Positions 1 through 13,751 of a stretch of 64,000 nucleotides of DNA are shown here, piece after piece. Origin of the DNA: Cladochytrium replicatum (taxonomy: Eukaryota; Chytridiomycota; Chytridiomycetes; Cladochytriales; Cladochytriaceae); the NCBI GenBank assembly GCA_025526935.1, contig JAHLKD010000040.1, forward strand, positions 1-64,000, in the 5' to 3' direction. The notes under the pieces were generated by a model that worked only from the letters and a program-made list of their open reading frames with translations, was not told the origin of the DNA and did not search any database. Each line of letters begins with the position of its first letter. Position 1 is the stretch's first letter. Made by a program: the position numbers and the translations under genes.

Positions 1-3000
1 GCCTTTGATTCTGACTGTCGAGATCAATCTGATGTGTGCCAAAATATGACTGCGTATGAAATATCCGGTCGTGTCTTAGTCGCCACGTACGATATCTTCA
101 TTAACATTGATCGAAATTGTGTTGCCTCGGCATCGGACAGTGTTGGTGTGGTCTCATCAAAGATATATGATTTTGACATCGGTGTTTTGGTCGGTTTGAT
201 GTTGGTACCCCATAAATCGCTTCTTTCGAGAATCTTCTTTACGTACAATGCATTGCTAAGGAAATATCCTTCCGTTGTCTGCAATAACTCCATTTTCAGA
301 ATCCATTTCGCCTTCGAAGTACTGCCTACTGTGAACGAAGTTTCCAAATCGGTCTGAAACCGATGATATGCGTTTGGATCTGTGGAAAAATGTAGTATAT
401 CATCGACATGAACGGTAGTGTGTTCGCGGGTATTATTTGTTGGATTGTATCGCCAGAAATGACAGATGTCTGCAATATTCCGCACGAAACCAACACTGAG
501 ATATTGTTTTCCAAAGAGTTTTGTACCATTCTCGAGCTGCCTGGTGTAGACCGTACAGACTTTTGATAAGTCTGCAGACGATGGGTCGATTCTGGAAATC
601 TACTCGTCCGAAACCATGAGGGAGTTCGACGTAGTTCTCTTCTTCCAGTATCGCATTGAGATATGCACCCTTGATATCAAACTGGAATATGATCATGCCG
701 ACTAATGCTGCTAATGCAATCAGAAAACGGATCGTGGACGTTTTCGTAACTGGAGAATAGGTTCATCGAAATCCAATCCTTCAATCTGTGAAAATCCTCG
801 TACGACCCAACGTGCTTTGAATCGAGTAATATTGCCATGTTCGTCAAGCTTATATGTGAAAACCCATTTGCCCGATAATAATTCCGTCCATCAGGTAAAA
901 ACGTTTCGGCCCAGTATTGTTGCCGACTAGTTGTGTAACTTCCTCCTTCATCGCCGCTAACCAGAATGGAGCCTCATCGGATCGTGATAAAGCCTCACGA
1001 AGAGTCTTTGGTGCAGTCCGTATATTTCCATTCGCAATGGTTTGTGTTGGATATGAGGAATCGGCCTTCAGGGTCCAATCGATATTAGGAATGGACCGGG
1101 TAACCAAGGAATTTTGTTTCCTTTTGGCGTTCGACAAATTTGCACCTTGCTTGACGTTTTCGTTGTCTTGCTGCATACGCTTCGTCGACATCTTCTCCAA
1201 TGAATGAAGATCACTTTCGAGTTGTGCATCATATTCCTCTACATGAGATACGGAAGACAAATTCGGAGATTCTTCAGTAATGGATTGTGGAGTCGATAAA
1301 TCAGCATTTGGATCATAATCAGCATCGTCTGGGTCATCATCGTCTAGTCCATGTAAATGTTCAACAACATGCATGTCACCGGCTTCTTCTAAGCGGTAAT
1401 ATATGGGTCGTCGTTTATATCCTCATCGATTCTTCGTCTGCACGGTAGAAATCGGGAAATTGTCTGAGACAAACTCAACAGTCGTCTCTTGCACCCCCTG
1501 ATCCCCGGTTGGTATTTGATCAACATCGAAATATGTCCCGGCCTTCAGTGGATATTGTACCGTAAGATCGTCGAGTAACTGTCGGGTAGGATTATAACCA
1601 ACAAAACTCCCTCGTGGAACGTAACATGGAAGTATTCGCCTATTGTGTTTGTCCGAAAATTGAGTGCTATGACGATCTTCAGGTCTTCACCCTTGTATCC
1701 GAGAAACAGACCTAGTTCAGACTTGTCTCGGATTCTGCGCGCCAACCTTTGTTCGTGTGAGATCCACAAACTAACGAGTGTTCCAAAGGCGTGGATAGTT
1801 GCCAAATCTATCCGCTTGTCAAGGTAAGCACAGTACGGAATCGCATTCACAGCTGAATGGAAAGTAGCGTTCTTGACGACCGCAGCGTATAGGATGGAGA
1901 GTTGCACGAATTGAAGTGTTCGTGGTAGTCCAGCTTGTAGCAGCATCGCGTCCGACATATACTTGATCGATTGTATATTCCGCTCTGATAGACCATCGAG
2001 TTCCTTTACTGACGGAGGAGCTGGGTGGACGCGGATGCGAGGAATCTTGGTATTGCACCATTGGATCAACCGTTTGGTAATCAATTCTCCTGAATCGGAA
2101 CGTAGTTCAGCAACGTGTAATGGGTGATTGCGATTTTCCACATCAGCGATATGTCGAATCATACTATCCACCGCATCACTCTTTCGATTCAGGAAGTAGA
2201 TTGTGATGAAACGAGGTTGTTCGTCGACAATGATCTGCCAATATCTCTTCTTCTGTCCGTCGTAGATTAAACGTACGACATCGGAAAACAGACGGAAAAG
2301 TTTCCTCGGAGCTCGACTTATTGTAGAATAAATCGGCTTCTGCTTCAGCTTCGTGCGACTACAGACCAAACAATTCTGCATAATTGATTTGTTGACAAGA
2401 TTGAATGCATCCGGTTCAACCTTGGGCATTTTGATGTTGAGCTTCTCTGCCGTTCGAAAGATCGTCCGTAAGTGGATGTGACCAAACTGCTGGTGTAACT
2501 TTGCAAGTTCGTGTACTGTCACTGGCGATAAGTTGGTGCTCACTCCAACTGTATCTTGAGATGCTCGTTGACATTCATCATCGTTCGTTTGACGAATGTT
2601 GTTGTCTGACATTACATCGAGACCCATCGCGTGAGAAGATCGTACACCGGACGTAAAGTCCATCGACTGATCGAGACCTTCTGCGGATACCGCTACTGCT
2701 TTAGCTCGTTGAGCAATCGCATGCCGCGGTTGGTGAGTTCCGACGGTACTAACATCAGCATAGAGATAGTACAAATCTCTTTCCCGTCGCCCAATAATAA
2801 CGTGTTCATCCGTATCACCATGCGTGAGGATAACCTTGTCTTTGGTGAAACTCACAATGTCCCCGGAGTCTCCAATGATACTACACACTGATGCAAGTGT
2901 GTCTTCGAGATCAGGAACATAAAGTGCATTGTGTATTATCTTAATTCGCCCATTGGGTAAAACTACAGATACATCTCCAAAACCACAAACTGGAATTGTA

Positions 3001-5216
3001 TGACTATCCGCTAGTTCCACCACGTCCTCGTCATTCGTATACGTCAGCGAACTAAAGGCATGACGATTAGGTGTCATCCAAACAGTTGCGCCTGTATCAA
3101 GCAAACCCACACGATCCTTTGCTTGAACATGTACACGGACAACCTTCTGTGCCGAGTGTGCGTTCACTATCGAAAACATATTTCCGATGTATGTGTCAGC
3201 ATCTTTATCAACAGAAGTAGGTTGGGTAAGGTCAAAGATTACCTTCTTGGTCAACACCGGTTTGGCGGTAGATTCGTCCTCCGACGAATCATCACCTGCA
3301 TCGCCACGGCTGGCAATGAATGCACGAAAATCCGTGTCTAAACAAAGACTCTTTGCAGTGAGATAGCGTTTACACGCCGACTGCTTGTGTCCTCGTTTGC
3401 CACAGAAATTGCATGTGAGATCTGTCTTCTTTGCAGAAGAAGATGTGGACGACCTGGAGTCCTGCGACTGCCTGGTCCGAGTGGAACTGCTACTCCCACC
3501 GCTACTGCCTGAGCCACCCGAGGCACCCTGCTTACGGCATTGAGCATTGGTGTGAGATGAAGTTCGGATGCAAGGTACAAATATCCTCCGACTTCGCAAC
3601 CTTGGCTTTCGCTTTCGCCTTCGCTTTCTTCGCCTTTGCCTTCATGGCCTTCTTTGTCCCATTCGGCCCACCGGCATCCATGGTGACGTTGAGTTGGACC
3701 AATTGGTTGAGGTCGGTCAAGATATTTGACACTGTTTCGAAGTAATGCGTTGGCTTTTGGTGGAATGGTCGCGGAGCATTCGGGTTTGCAGCATCAATTG
3801 GATCTTGTATTAACGCCGGTTCCCATTCGGCATACGCAGAAGTGATCATTTTTCCGAGAAAAGGTACGAGGGTCCGTAGTTCAATTGTCTGCATCGTGAT
3901 TTTTGCGACTAACCGGTTTAGTAGATCCTTGATTACGAGTTCGTCCGGTAAAGAGTTCAGTTTGAGTTCGAATAACTCAGTGAGGTCGGTCACAAACTGC
4001 TGAACGCTTTCTGCCGACTGACCGTTCGTACATTTCAGATCTACCAGCCGTTGCTCCCACATAGACGATTCGATCGGAGCTTGACCGCCAGCACTGAAAA
4101 TTCGGCGAAGTCCATCGACTTTGCCTTTTGCTGACGCATAAGCTCTGACTCGATTCATGTCGCGTTTTGGGAAACATTCGCATAGAATTCCAACTGCGAC
4201 GTTATTGTCCGCTTGTTGTGCACGGTAATCTTGCATCTCAGCACGATATTGCGTACGTAAGTGACTGTTGTGTGTGACGATCGCCAAATGTTCACGTAGT
4301 TCTGCTTCCCATTGTGCTCGTGCTTCGTTAGCAGCTCCGCCAGCAGCTCCGGCGATGACTATCGGACGCTGTGGGCGATTTCCTTCCGCCTCGTAATTCG
4401 GACTATCAGGAAGAGCCATTGGTTCTTGGAGAAGCATAGTGCCAGCGCCGCCACGTAAGTTTGCGTAAGTCTGCACTTGTTCCATGTACAGATCGAAATC
4501 CTGCAGCGTTTTACCGGTGAATGGCTTCGGCCGCGAAGATGTGGTGTCATTCGATCCTGAACCCATCTTGTCGTTGTTGTCCAAAGAAATGTGTTAAGCA
4601 ACGATTCGTAACTATTGTGTTGAACAAAGCTGTGGTCTGGATCCTCAGGTTGTGTGTGTTGCTAATTCACGGATTAATGTTTCTAAGAGATGAATAAAGA
4701 AGATTGCGAGTCACAAGTACTAGCGCAAGAGAATGCTCCTTGTGTGTATCGCCACAGGCTCCTTAAATAAGTGTACTGTCGTTTTGGCTTTTCCTTCCGG
4801 AAGATCTGGATCGAAGCGATAAGGTTTGACTCTTCTTCTCACAGGCGTAGCGAAGCATAATCATGCTAAGCTGTGCGTGAGATCTAGCTCTCCTCAACAG
4901 GATTGTTCTCACACATGATTCCCACGAACGCGTTAATCATATGTAAACCTTTGCTGTGATCTGATCCGGGCTTCACTTCTACAAGTGGATGATAGAAAAG
5001 TAATGACAGTTTACTATACCTATGGCTGCAATAAATATAACCCATGAAGAAATAACCGGAGGTATCCAAACTCGTAATAGATCATCATCTATATGCTTTA
5101 GTTCAATAGTTAGAAATGTTGCTCAGTGAAGAGTGACATTTCTGTATATCGGGCGTTTGTGTTTTTGTACTATCAATGACTGGATTGGCCAAGTCCATCA
5201 ATCGAAATACTTAACA
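1..5216 (-). mobile_element. Ty1/copia element M1 (family A), 5' part, broken
   Basis: This is a copia-type LTR retrotransposon lying on the minus strand and cut by the left window edge. The 5' LTR is at 4618-5216, the gag region at about 3530-4584 with a CCHC zinc knuckle, then protease, integrase and the start of reverse transcriptase towards position 1. The order protease-integrase-RT is that of Ty1/copia. It matches the whole-looking copy at 16508-23067 closely along its length. The reading frame is interrupted several times, so it is a fossil. Its LTR is followed directly by AATCC and family A coding sequence on the plus strand, so it sits inside element P1. Its 3' half should lie left of the window. 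Confidence 0.93.
4618..5216 (-). repeat. 5' LTR of M1, 599 bp
   Basis: The LTR begins TG and ends CA in element orientation (TGTTAAGTATTTCG ... TTTGTTCAACA). It has the same length as both LTRs of the whole-looking copy. A TATTTAA box and GAGCCTGTGGCGATA core lie in its second half. AATCC at 5217-5221 is the likely target duplication on this side. Confidence 0.93.
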
Positions 5217-8169
5217 AATCCGAGACAAGTCTGAACTAGGTCTGTTTCTCGGATACAAGGGTGAAGACCTGAAGGCCGGGACATATTTCGATGTTGATCA
5301 AATACCAACCGGGGATCAGGGGGTGCAAGAGACGACTGTTGAGTTTGTCTCAGACAATTTCCCGATTTCTACCGTTGCAGACGAAGAAATCGATGAGGAT
5401 ATAAACGACGACCCCATATATTACCGCTTAGAAGAAGCCGGTGACATGCATGTTGTTGAACATTTACATGGACTAGACGATGATGACCCAGACGTCTGGA
5501 TGCTGATTACAATCCAAATGCTGATTTACCGACTCCACAATCCATTACTGAAGAATCTCCGAATTTGTCTTCCGTATCTCCTGTAGAGGAATATGATGCA
5601 CAACTCGAAAGTGATCTTCAATTCATTGGAGAAGATGTCGACGAAGCGTATGCAGCAAGACAACGAAAACGTCAAGCAAGTGCAAATTTGTCGAACGCCA
5701 AAAGGAAACAAAATTCCTTGTTTACCCGATCGGTTCCTAATATCGATTGGACCCTGAAGGCCGATTCCTCATATCCAATACAACCAATTGCGAATGGAAA
5801 TTTACGGACTGCACCAAAGACTCTTCGTGAGGCTTTATCACGATCCGATGAGGCTCCATTCTGGTTAGCGGCGATGAAGGAGGAAGTCACACAACTAGTC
5901 GGCAACAATACTTGGGCCGAAACGTTTTTACCTGATGGACGGAATTTATTATCGGGCAAATGGGTTTTCACATATAAGCTTGACGAACATGGCAATATTA
6001 CTCGATTCAAAGCACGTTGGGTCGTACGAGGATTTTCACAAATTGAAGGATTGGATTTCGATGAAACCTATTCTCCAGTTACGAAAACGTCCACGATCCG
6101 TTTTCTGATTGCATTAGCAGCATTAGTCGGCATGATCATATTCCAGTTTGATATCAAGGGTGCATATCTCAATGCGATACTGGAAGAAGAGAACTACGTC
6201 GAACTCCCTCATGGTTTCGGACGAGTAGATTTCCGAAATCGACCCATCGTCTGCAGACTTATCAAAAGTCTGTACGGTCTACACCAGGCAGCTCGAGAAT
6301 GGTACAAAACTCTTTGGAAACAATATCTCAGTGTTGGTTTCGTGCGGAATATTGCAGACATCTGTCATTTCTGGCGATACAATCCAACAAATAATACCCG
6401 CGAACACACTACCGTTCATGTCGATGATATACTACATTTTTCCACAGATCCAAACGCATATCATCGGTTTCAGACCGATTTGGAAACTTCGTTCACAGTA
6501 GGCAGTACTTCGAAGGCGAAATGGATTCTGAAAATGGAGTTATTGCAGACAACGGAAGGATATTTCCTTAGTAATGCATTGTTCGTAAAGAAGATTCTCG
6601 AAGAAGCGAATTTATGGGGTACCAACATCAAACCGACCAAAACACCGATGTCAAAATCATATATCTTTGATGAGACCACACCAACACTGTCCGATGCCGA
6701 GGCAACACAATTTCGATCAATGTTAATGAAGATATCGTACGTGGCGACTAAGACACGACCGGATATTTCATACGCAGTCAATATTTTGGCACAACATCAG
6801 ATTGATCCTCGACAGTCAGAATCAAAGGCTCTCTATCGATTACAACGATATTTACTCGGTACTTGGGATTATGGTTTACACTATACACGGACTGGTATCA
6901 CGTCTCCGATGCTAAGACCCGACGGTCTCTACATGTTTGATTCGGCTAACAACCCACAAGGTTATGCCGATGCAGACTGGGCGGGCGATGCAGATAGATA
7001 CTCACGAACCGGTTACGTGGTAATGTTCGCTAATGCGGCAATCAGTTGGCAGTCGATTCGACAACAGACTATTGCAGCCTCGTCGTCGGAAGCCGAACTG
7101 TATGCGCTGAACGAACTATCGCGTGAGATGAAGTGGATGAAAAATCTTATGACGGGTATCGGAATTACGTCGTTCAATCCGCTCCGTTTATGGCAAGACA
7201 ATCAATCCACCAAGTCTATCGCAAGCAATCTGTTCAACAACAAACGGACTAAACACATGGACGTTCGCGAGAGATTTGTGAATCTCCAAGTTGAACAGAA
7301 ACATCAGGAGTTACACCATATGGATACTTCTGATATGATCGCGGACATCTTAACTAAACCTCTTGGAAGTAAATTATACCTTAAACACAGGGGCTCGTTG
7401 GGGCTAGTCAGTCAGTCTTCACTTAATATACTATCTTGAACGACCGGCTGGCGATGTCCATACAACTCACCTTTATTTCAATAGAATATCAACTTCAGCA
7501 TTTACAGAAAGTTATGATCGGTTGAGTGATACTCTCGGTTGTACCTATCTAATGACTGAGGGGGTGTGTTAAGTATTTCGATTGATGGACTTGGCCAATC
7601 CAGTCATTGATAGTACAAAAACACAAACGCCCGATATACAGAAATGTCACTCTTCACTGAGCAACATTTCTAACTATTGAACTAAAGCATATAGATGATG
7701 ATCTATTACGAGTTTGGATACCTCCGGTTATTTCTTCATGGGTTATATTTATTGCAGCCATAGGTATAGTAAACTGTCATTACTTTTCTATCATCCACTT
7801 GTAGAAGTGAAGCCCGGATCAGATCACAGCAAAGGTTTACATATGATTAACGCGTTCGTGGGAATCATGTGTGAGAACAATCCTGTTGAGGAGAGCTAGA
7901 TCTCACGCACAGCTTAGCATGATTATGCTTCGCTACGCCTGTGAGAAGAAGAGTCAAACCTTATCGCTTCGATCCAGATCTTCCAGAAGGAAAAGCCAAA
8001 ACGACAGTACACTTATTTAAGGAGCCTGTGGCGATACACACAAGGAGCATTCTCTTGCGCTAGCTAGTACTTGTGACTCGCAATCTTCTTTATTCATCTC
8101 TTAGAAACATTAACCCGTGAATTAGCAACACACACAACCTGAGGATCCAGACCACAGCTTTGTTCAACA
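5217..8169 (+). mobile_element. Ty1/copia element P1 (family A), 3' part, broken
   Basis: The plus-strand family A sequence starts within the integrase region at AATCC and runs through reverse transcriptase (about 5940-6780), RNase H (about 6950-7270) and the 3' LTR at 7567-8169. It carries at least two disruptions relative to the whole-looking copy. The reverse transcriptase/RNase H part is one long open stretch (5565-7439), so decay is modest. M1 interrupts it on the left. On the right the LTR abuts GGATT and minus-strand family A sequence, so P1 itself sits inside M2 at the matching integrase position. Confidence 0.92.
7567..8169 (+). repeat. 3' LTR of P1, 603 bp
   Basis: Same LTR family as 16508-17106 but 4 bp longer, through a GCTA duplication (GCGCTAGCTAGTAC). 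The M2 LTR carries the same 4-bp duplication, so P1 and M2 are of one sub-lineage. A purine-rich polypurine tract (GAGGGGGTG) precedes it. Confidence 0.93.
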
Positions 8170-11100
8170 GGATTCTGCCCGCCAACCTTTGTTCGTGTGA
8201 GATCCACAAACTAACGAGTGTTCCAAAGGCGTGGATAGTTGCCAAATCTATCCGCTTGTCAAGGTAAGCACAGTACGGAATCGCATTCACAGCTGAATGG
8301 AAATTAGCGTTCTTGACGACCGCAGCGTATAGGATGGAGAGTTGCACGAATTGAAGTGTTCGTGGTAGTCCAGCTTGTAGCAGCATCGCGTCCGACATAT
8401 ACTTGATCGATTGTATATTCCGCTCTGATAGACCATCGAGTTCCTTTACTGACGGAGGAGCTGGGTGGACGCGGATGCGAGGAATCTTGGTATTGCACCA
8501 TTGGATCAACCGTTTAGTAATCAATTCTCCTGAATCGGAACGTAGTTCAGCAACGTGTAATGGGTGATTGCGATTTTCCACATCAGCGATATGTCGAATC
8601 ATACTATCCACCGCATCACTCTTTCGATTCAGGAAGTAGATTGTGATGAAACGAGGTTGTTCGTCGACAATGATCTGCCAATATCTCTTCTTCTGTCCGT
8701 CGTAGATTAAACGTACGACATCGGAAAACAGACGGAAAAGTTTCCTCGGAGCTCGACTTATTGTAGAATAAATCGGCTTCTGCTTCAGCTTCGTGCGACT
8801 ACAGACCAAACATTTCTGCATAATTGATTTGTTGACAAGATTGAATGCATCCGGTTCAACCTTGGGCATTTTGATGTTGAGCTTCTCTGCCGTTCGAAAG
8901 ATCGTCCGTAAGTGGATGTGACCAAACTGCTGGTGTAACTTTGCAAGTTCGTGTACTGTCACTGGCGATAAGTTGGTGCTCACTCCAACTGTATCTTGAG
9001 ATGCTCGTTGACATCCATCATCGTTCGTTTGACGAATGTTGTTGTCTGACATTACATCGAGACCCATCGCGTGAGAAGATCGTACACCGGACGTAAAGTC
9101 CATCGACTGATCGAGACCTTCTGCGGATACCGCTACTGCTTTAGCTCGTTGAGCAATCGCATGCCGCGGTTGGTGAGTTCCGACGGTACTAACATCAGCA
9201 TAGAGATAGTACAAATCTCTTTCCCGTCGCCCAATAATAACGTGTTCATCCGTATCACCATGCGTGAGGATAACCTTGTCTTTGGTGAAACTCACAATGT
9301 CCCCGGAGTCTCCAATGATACTTACTACACACTGATGCAAGTGTGTCTTCGAGATCAGGAACATAAAGTGCGTTGTGTATTATCTTAATTCGCCCATTGG
9401 GTAAAACTACAGATACATCTCCAAAACCACAAACTGGAATTGTATGACTATCCGCTAGTTCCACCACGTCCTCGTCATTCGTATACGTCAGCGAACTAAA
9501 GGCAGGACGATTAGGTGTCATCCAAACAGTTGCGCCTGTATCAAGCAAACCCACACGATCCTTTGCTTGAACATGTACACGGACAACCTTCTGTGCTGAG
9601 TGTGCGTTCACTATCGAAAACATATTTCCGATGTATGTGTCAGCATCTTTATCAACAGAAGTAGGTTGGGTAAGGTCAAAGATTACCTTCTTGGTCAACA
9701 CCGGTTTGGCGGTAGATTCGTCCTCCGACGAATCATCACCTGCATCGCCACGGCTGGCAATGAATGCACGAAAATCCGTGTCTAAACAAAGACTCTTTGC
9801 AGTGAGATAGCGTTTACACGCCGACTGCTTGTGTCCTCGTTTGCCACAGAAATTGCATGTGAGATCTGTCTTCTTTGCAGAAGAAGATGTGGACAACCTG
9901 GAGTCCTGCGACTGCCTGGTCCGAGTGGAACTGCTACTCCCACCACTACTGCCTGAGCCACCCGAGGCACCCTGCTTACGGCATTGAGCATTGGTGTGAG
10001 ATGAGTTCGGATGCAAGGTACAAATATCCTCCGACTTCGCAACCTTGGCTTTCGCTTTCGCCTTCGCTTTCTTCGCCTTTGCCTTCATGGCCTTCTTTGT
10101 CCCATTCGGCCCACCGGCATCCATGGTGACGTTGAGTTGGACCAATTGGTTGAGGTCGGTCAAGATATTTGACACTGTTTCGAAGTAATGCGTTGGCTTT
10201 TGGTGGAATGGTCGCGGAGCATTCGGGTTTGCAGCATCAATTGGATCTTGTATTAACGCCGGTTCCCATTCGGCATACGCAGAAGTGATCATTTTTCCGA
10301 GAAAAGGTACGAGGGTCCGTAGTTCAATTGTCTGCATCGTGATTTTTGCACCGGTTTAGTAGATCCTTGATTACGAGTTCGTCCGGTAAAGAGTTCAGTT
10401 TGAGTTCGAATAACTCAGTGAGGTCGGTCACAAACTGCTGAACGCTTTCTGCCGACTGACCGTTCGTACATTTCAGATCTACTAGCCGTTGCTCCCACAT
10501 AGACGATTCGATCGGAGCTTGACCGCCAGCACTGAAAATTCGGCGAAGTCCATCGACTTTGCCTTTTGCTGACGCATAAGCTCTGACTCGATTCATGTCG
10601 CGTTTTGGGAAACTTTCGCATAGAATTCCAACTGCGACGTTATTGTCCGCTTGTTGTGCACGGTAATCTTGCATCTCAGCACGATATTGCGTACGTAAGT
10701 GACTGTTGTGTGTGACGATCGCCAAATGTTCACGTAGTTCTGCTTCCCATTGTGCTCGTGCTTCGTTAGCAGCTCCGCCAGCAGCTCCGGCGATGACTAT
10801 CGGACGCTGTGGGCGATTTCCTTCCGCCTCGTAATTCGGACTATCAGGAAGAGCCATTGGTTCTTGGAGAAGCATAGTGCCAGCGCCGCCACGTAAGTTT
10901 GCGTAAGTCTGCACTTGTTCCATGTACAGATCGAAATCCTGCAGCGTTTTACCGGTGAATGGCTTCGGCCGCGAAGATGTGGCGTCATTCGATCCTGAAC
11001 CCATCTTGTCGTTGTTGTCCAAAGAAATGTGTTAAGCAACAATTCGTAACTATTGTGTTGAACAAAGCTGTGGTCTGGATCCTCAGGTTGTGTGTGTTGC

Positions 11101-11658
11101 TAATTCACGGGTTAATGTTTCTAAGAGATGAATAAAGAAGATTGCGAGTCACAAGTACTAGCTAGCGCAAGAGAATGCTCCTTGTGTGTATCGCCACAGG
11201 CTCCTTAAATAAGTGTACTGTCGTTTTGGCTTTTCCTTCCGGAAGATCTGGATCGAAGCGATAAGGTTTGACTCTTCTTCTCACAGGCGTAGCGAAGCAT
11301 AATCATGCTAAGCTGTGTGTGAGATCTAGCTCTCCTCAACAGGACTGTTCTCACACATGATTCCCACGAACGCGTTAATCATATGTAAACCTTTGCTGTG
11401 ATCTGATCCGGGCTTCACTTCTACAAGTGGATGATAGAAAAGTAATGACAGTTTACTATACCTATGGCCGCAATAAATATAACCCATGAAGAAATAACTG
11501 GAGGTATCCAAACTCGTAATAGATCATCATCTATATGCTTTAGTTCAATAGTTAGAAATGTTGCTCAGTGAAGAGTGACATTTCTGTATATCGGGCGTTT
11601 GTGTTTTTGTACTATCAATGACTGGATTGGCCAAGTCCATCAATCGAAATACTTAACA
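8170..11658 (-). mobile_element. Ty1/copia element M2 (family A), 5' part, broken
   Basis: Minus-strand family A element running from its 5' LTR (11056-11658) through gag (about 9950-11022), protease and integrase up to the P1 insertion point at 8170 (GGATT). There are about two or three breaks in the visible coding part. It lies within the integrase region of element B1. AACAG at 11659-11663 is the flank on this side. The other flank lies outside the window, so the target duplication cannot be confirmed here. Confidence 0.92.
11056..11658 (-). repeat. 5' LTR of M2, 603 bp
   Basis: Family A LTR with the 4-bp GCTA duplication shared with the LTR of P1. In element orientation it starts TGTTAAG and ends TTCAACA. 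Confidence 0.92.
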
Positions 11659-11826
11659 AACAGCTGGTCTTCCACATACTTTACAGTTCATCAAATTTGC
11701 CATCCTTTATGCTGCGACTGTCAAAAATTGTGTTTACCATTCTAGAACTAAGAATGTACCACATACTGTTTACTTTGACAAGCTGATTGATCCGGCAATC
11801 ATTCACACCTTTGGTACCCTGGTTAG
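11659..11826 (+). mobile_element. Copia element B1 (family B), integrase sliver left of hAT-1
   Basis: 168 bp of a second copia family. Its translation (AGLPHTLQF, then ILYAATVKN, then IIHTFGTLV) aligns with the family A integrase (AGLPRTLQF, ILYAAVVKN, TIHAFGTLV) but the DNA is clearly diverged. The same element resumes at 23853 after the 8-bp duplication of CTGGTTAG, so hAT-1 split it. M2 cuts it on the left. Confidence 0.88.
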
Positions 11827-12010
11827 TAAGGTTCGGCGGGTCCGGGTCGGGTCCGGGTCTCAGTGGCGACCCGCACCAAACCCTTTGGGTCGGGTTGTGT
11901 TTGTCTGGGGACCCGCCGGGTCACTGACGGGTACAAAGGGAATACCCGGACCCGAAGTGGTTGAAACCCGTACCCGACCCTGACCCGCCGGGTTTTTGCT
12001 GCCCAGGAGA
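11827..12010. repeat. hAT-1 left terminal zone, GGGTC-rich
   Basis: About 180 bp packed with GGGTC and its complement GACCC in both orientations, starting at the TAAGGTTCGGCGGG terminus. The right end (23672-23852) and the hAT-2 end (32000-32169) have the same composition. Repeated terminal and subterminal motifs of this sort commonly bind hAT transposases. That role is inferred here. Confidence 0.8.
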
Positions 12011-12291
12011 GGATTGATGGAATTTTGAGTTAGACCACGGATATTTACATGAACACTTTGTGTCTGTGTGGACAGTGTGTATTTTAGAAACACTATCGTA
12101 AAAAGAAACAAAACTCCACTGAGCAATCACAAGTTGATAGGTGGAACAGCCCAAATCAGCTTCTGTATCTGGTTCATATCATCAGAGTCCCATCCACCAC
12201 TGGTTACGTCCTTCGCCAACCCAGTCCTGATGAACCGATCAATGTCGTCATTTGAAAGCATGAAATCCTTGGCTAAACCTGTCTTCCAAGG

Positions 12292-13724
12292 TTACCAATC
12301 CACCTCAGGGAGCGTTATGGACGAAAGATGCCCGATGTATGCCGTCCAGAACCTTAGCCACTCAGAAGGATATGCATCCACTAATGCCCTGAACATGCGA
12401 TAGATAGTGGCAGACGTACTTAGCGAATTATTGTGCCGTATCCAGTTTCCGAGCAAAATGTGCACCCTAAGAAGAGTAAGGCTGCTCCGAGAACTGCTAC
12501 TTGAAGTTGATATTCGGCTTGAGCGGTCGTCTGATTCAACAAATATGGGCCGTAAAAACTCATTTCGGGAGAGGACTTCGTAGTTTACATTGACGTACTT
12601 GATTGATGGTGGAAGAGACGGCAATTTAAGGTCATAAATAACCTCATTGATCTTATGCATCTGGAAGCAGATACCCTGGATGACCTCTTTCACCAAAAGG
12701 ATAGCCGTACGACGATGCTGCTGCAGGCTAAGCAATGCAAGGGAACTCGTTGGAGAACTGGTTCGATGTACCTTCGGAATTCTACCAATCCCCTTGATAG
12801 CCGACGATATGCTTATTAGGCCGCCTGTTGATGTTGGCGCCGCAGGTGCTGCAGCTTCTGAATGACCAGCCTGTCGTTTCAGAGCAGCAAGCTCTCCCTC
12901 CAGGGCGGTCACACGTGATTTCCATTGTGAAATCTCCTGGGAAGTTGCCTGCTTCTCCCTTTCCATTGCAGCGGTGATCTCCCTGAATCTTCCTAGCTCT
13001 TCATGCTCGCCGTGCTGAATCAATGCACCCGCCCTGCCCAATTCATCAATGAGAGCCTTCTCTCGCACTTCTGCTGCGATGCGGGTCCTTCTCTCGTTCA
13101 TTGCAGTCTCTTCAAGATCTTTTGTCATGTTCAACAGTCGTTCTGACTGTTTGAGGACCTGTTTTGTCCTTTCACGGTCCTCATCTGCTCGTTTGATGGT
13201 CGCTTGGAACTCGTCAACCTTTGCAGTGACGGGCATTCCTCTGTAAATGCCGTACTTGTGTCCCTGCCGCCTGTAAAAGTCCAGAAATGTTGTTTCCTTC
13301 TGAAAGGAAGAGCTTTTCAAGCACTCCATACGATAGGCGTTTGCTGCTGTTATGAACTCCGTTCGTCCACTGCATTCATCGTGAATTTCGTTCAGGGCTT
13401 GACGAACTAGCTTGCTGTCAGAGTTAAGTCGGTCGATCAACCCTTGAAGAACAAATCTTGGGCCGCATTCATCATGATTTGTTTGACAGTTGCTGATGAG
13501 GCCTCCGAGTCGTAGCTGTGGCCGCTCGCTTTGAATTTTCGCTACCAAAGTCGTATGTCTGAAGCAGGACAGAGTCCGTCGATGAGCAAATAGTCAGCAT
13601 CCCCTTTAGTACCACGTCGCGCCGGTTTCTTTGAAGGAGCTGTCGATTTGACATCTGTCGATTTGACATCAAGGCCAACTTCTGCTTCTTCCACTGATAC
13701 TTCACTGATCTCGATCAAGTACAA
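12292..13724 (-). pseudogene. Unrecognised coiled-coil gene carried by hAT-1, probably decayed
   Basis: A 418-residue open frame (12292-13548) lies downstream of the transposase on the same strand. A second open stretch in another frame covers 13542-13724 and may be an upstream exon. Neither opens with an ATG, so the 5' end is unresolved. Residues about 115-240 form a long charged coiled coil rich in Glu, Arg, Lys and Leu, followed by an Ala/Pro linker and a C-terminal half with a serine run. The frame stays open for about 55 codons beyond its TAA at 12292-12294 (to a TGA at 12127-12129), with acidic and amphipathic sequence, so the original product was probably longer. I know no family match. 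A diverged second copy at 32170-32720 shows that it is repeated in the genome. It could be a captured host gene or a regular second gene of this hAT lineage. Confidence 0.55.
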
Positions 13725-13751
13725 CCAACCTCTCTACAAATACTACTTGTA

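Noticed and set aside
5217-8169. P1 with M1 and M2 as a single palindromic rearrangement rather than nested insertions
   Set aside because: Not fully excluded, but each junction ends exactly at an LTR terminus next to a 5-bp AATCC/GGATT flank, which insertion explains more simply than inversion.
11827-12010. GGGTC-rich stretch as a possible telomere-like repeat
   Set aside because: The motifs are irregular, in both orientations, and coincide with hAT termini flanked by a target duplication.
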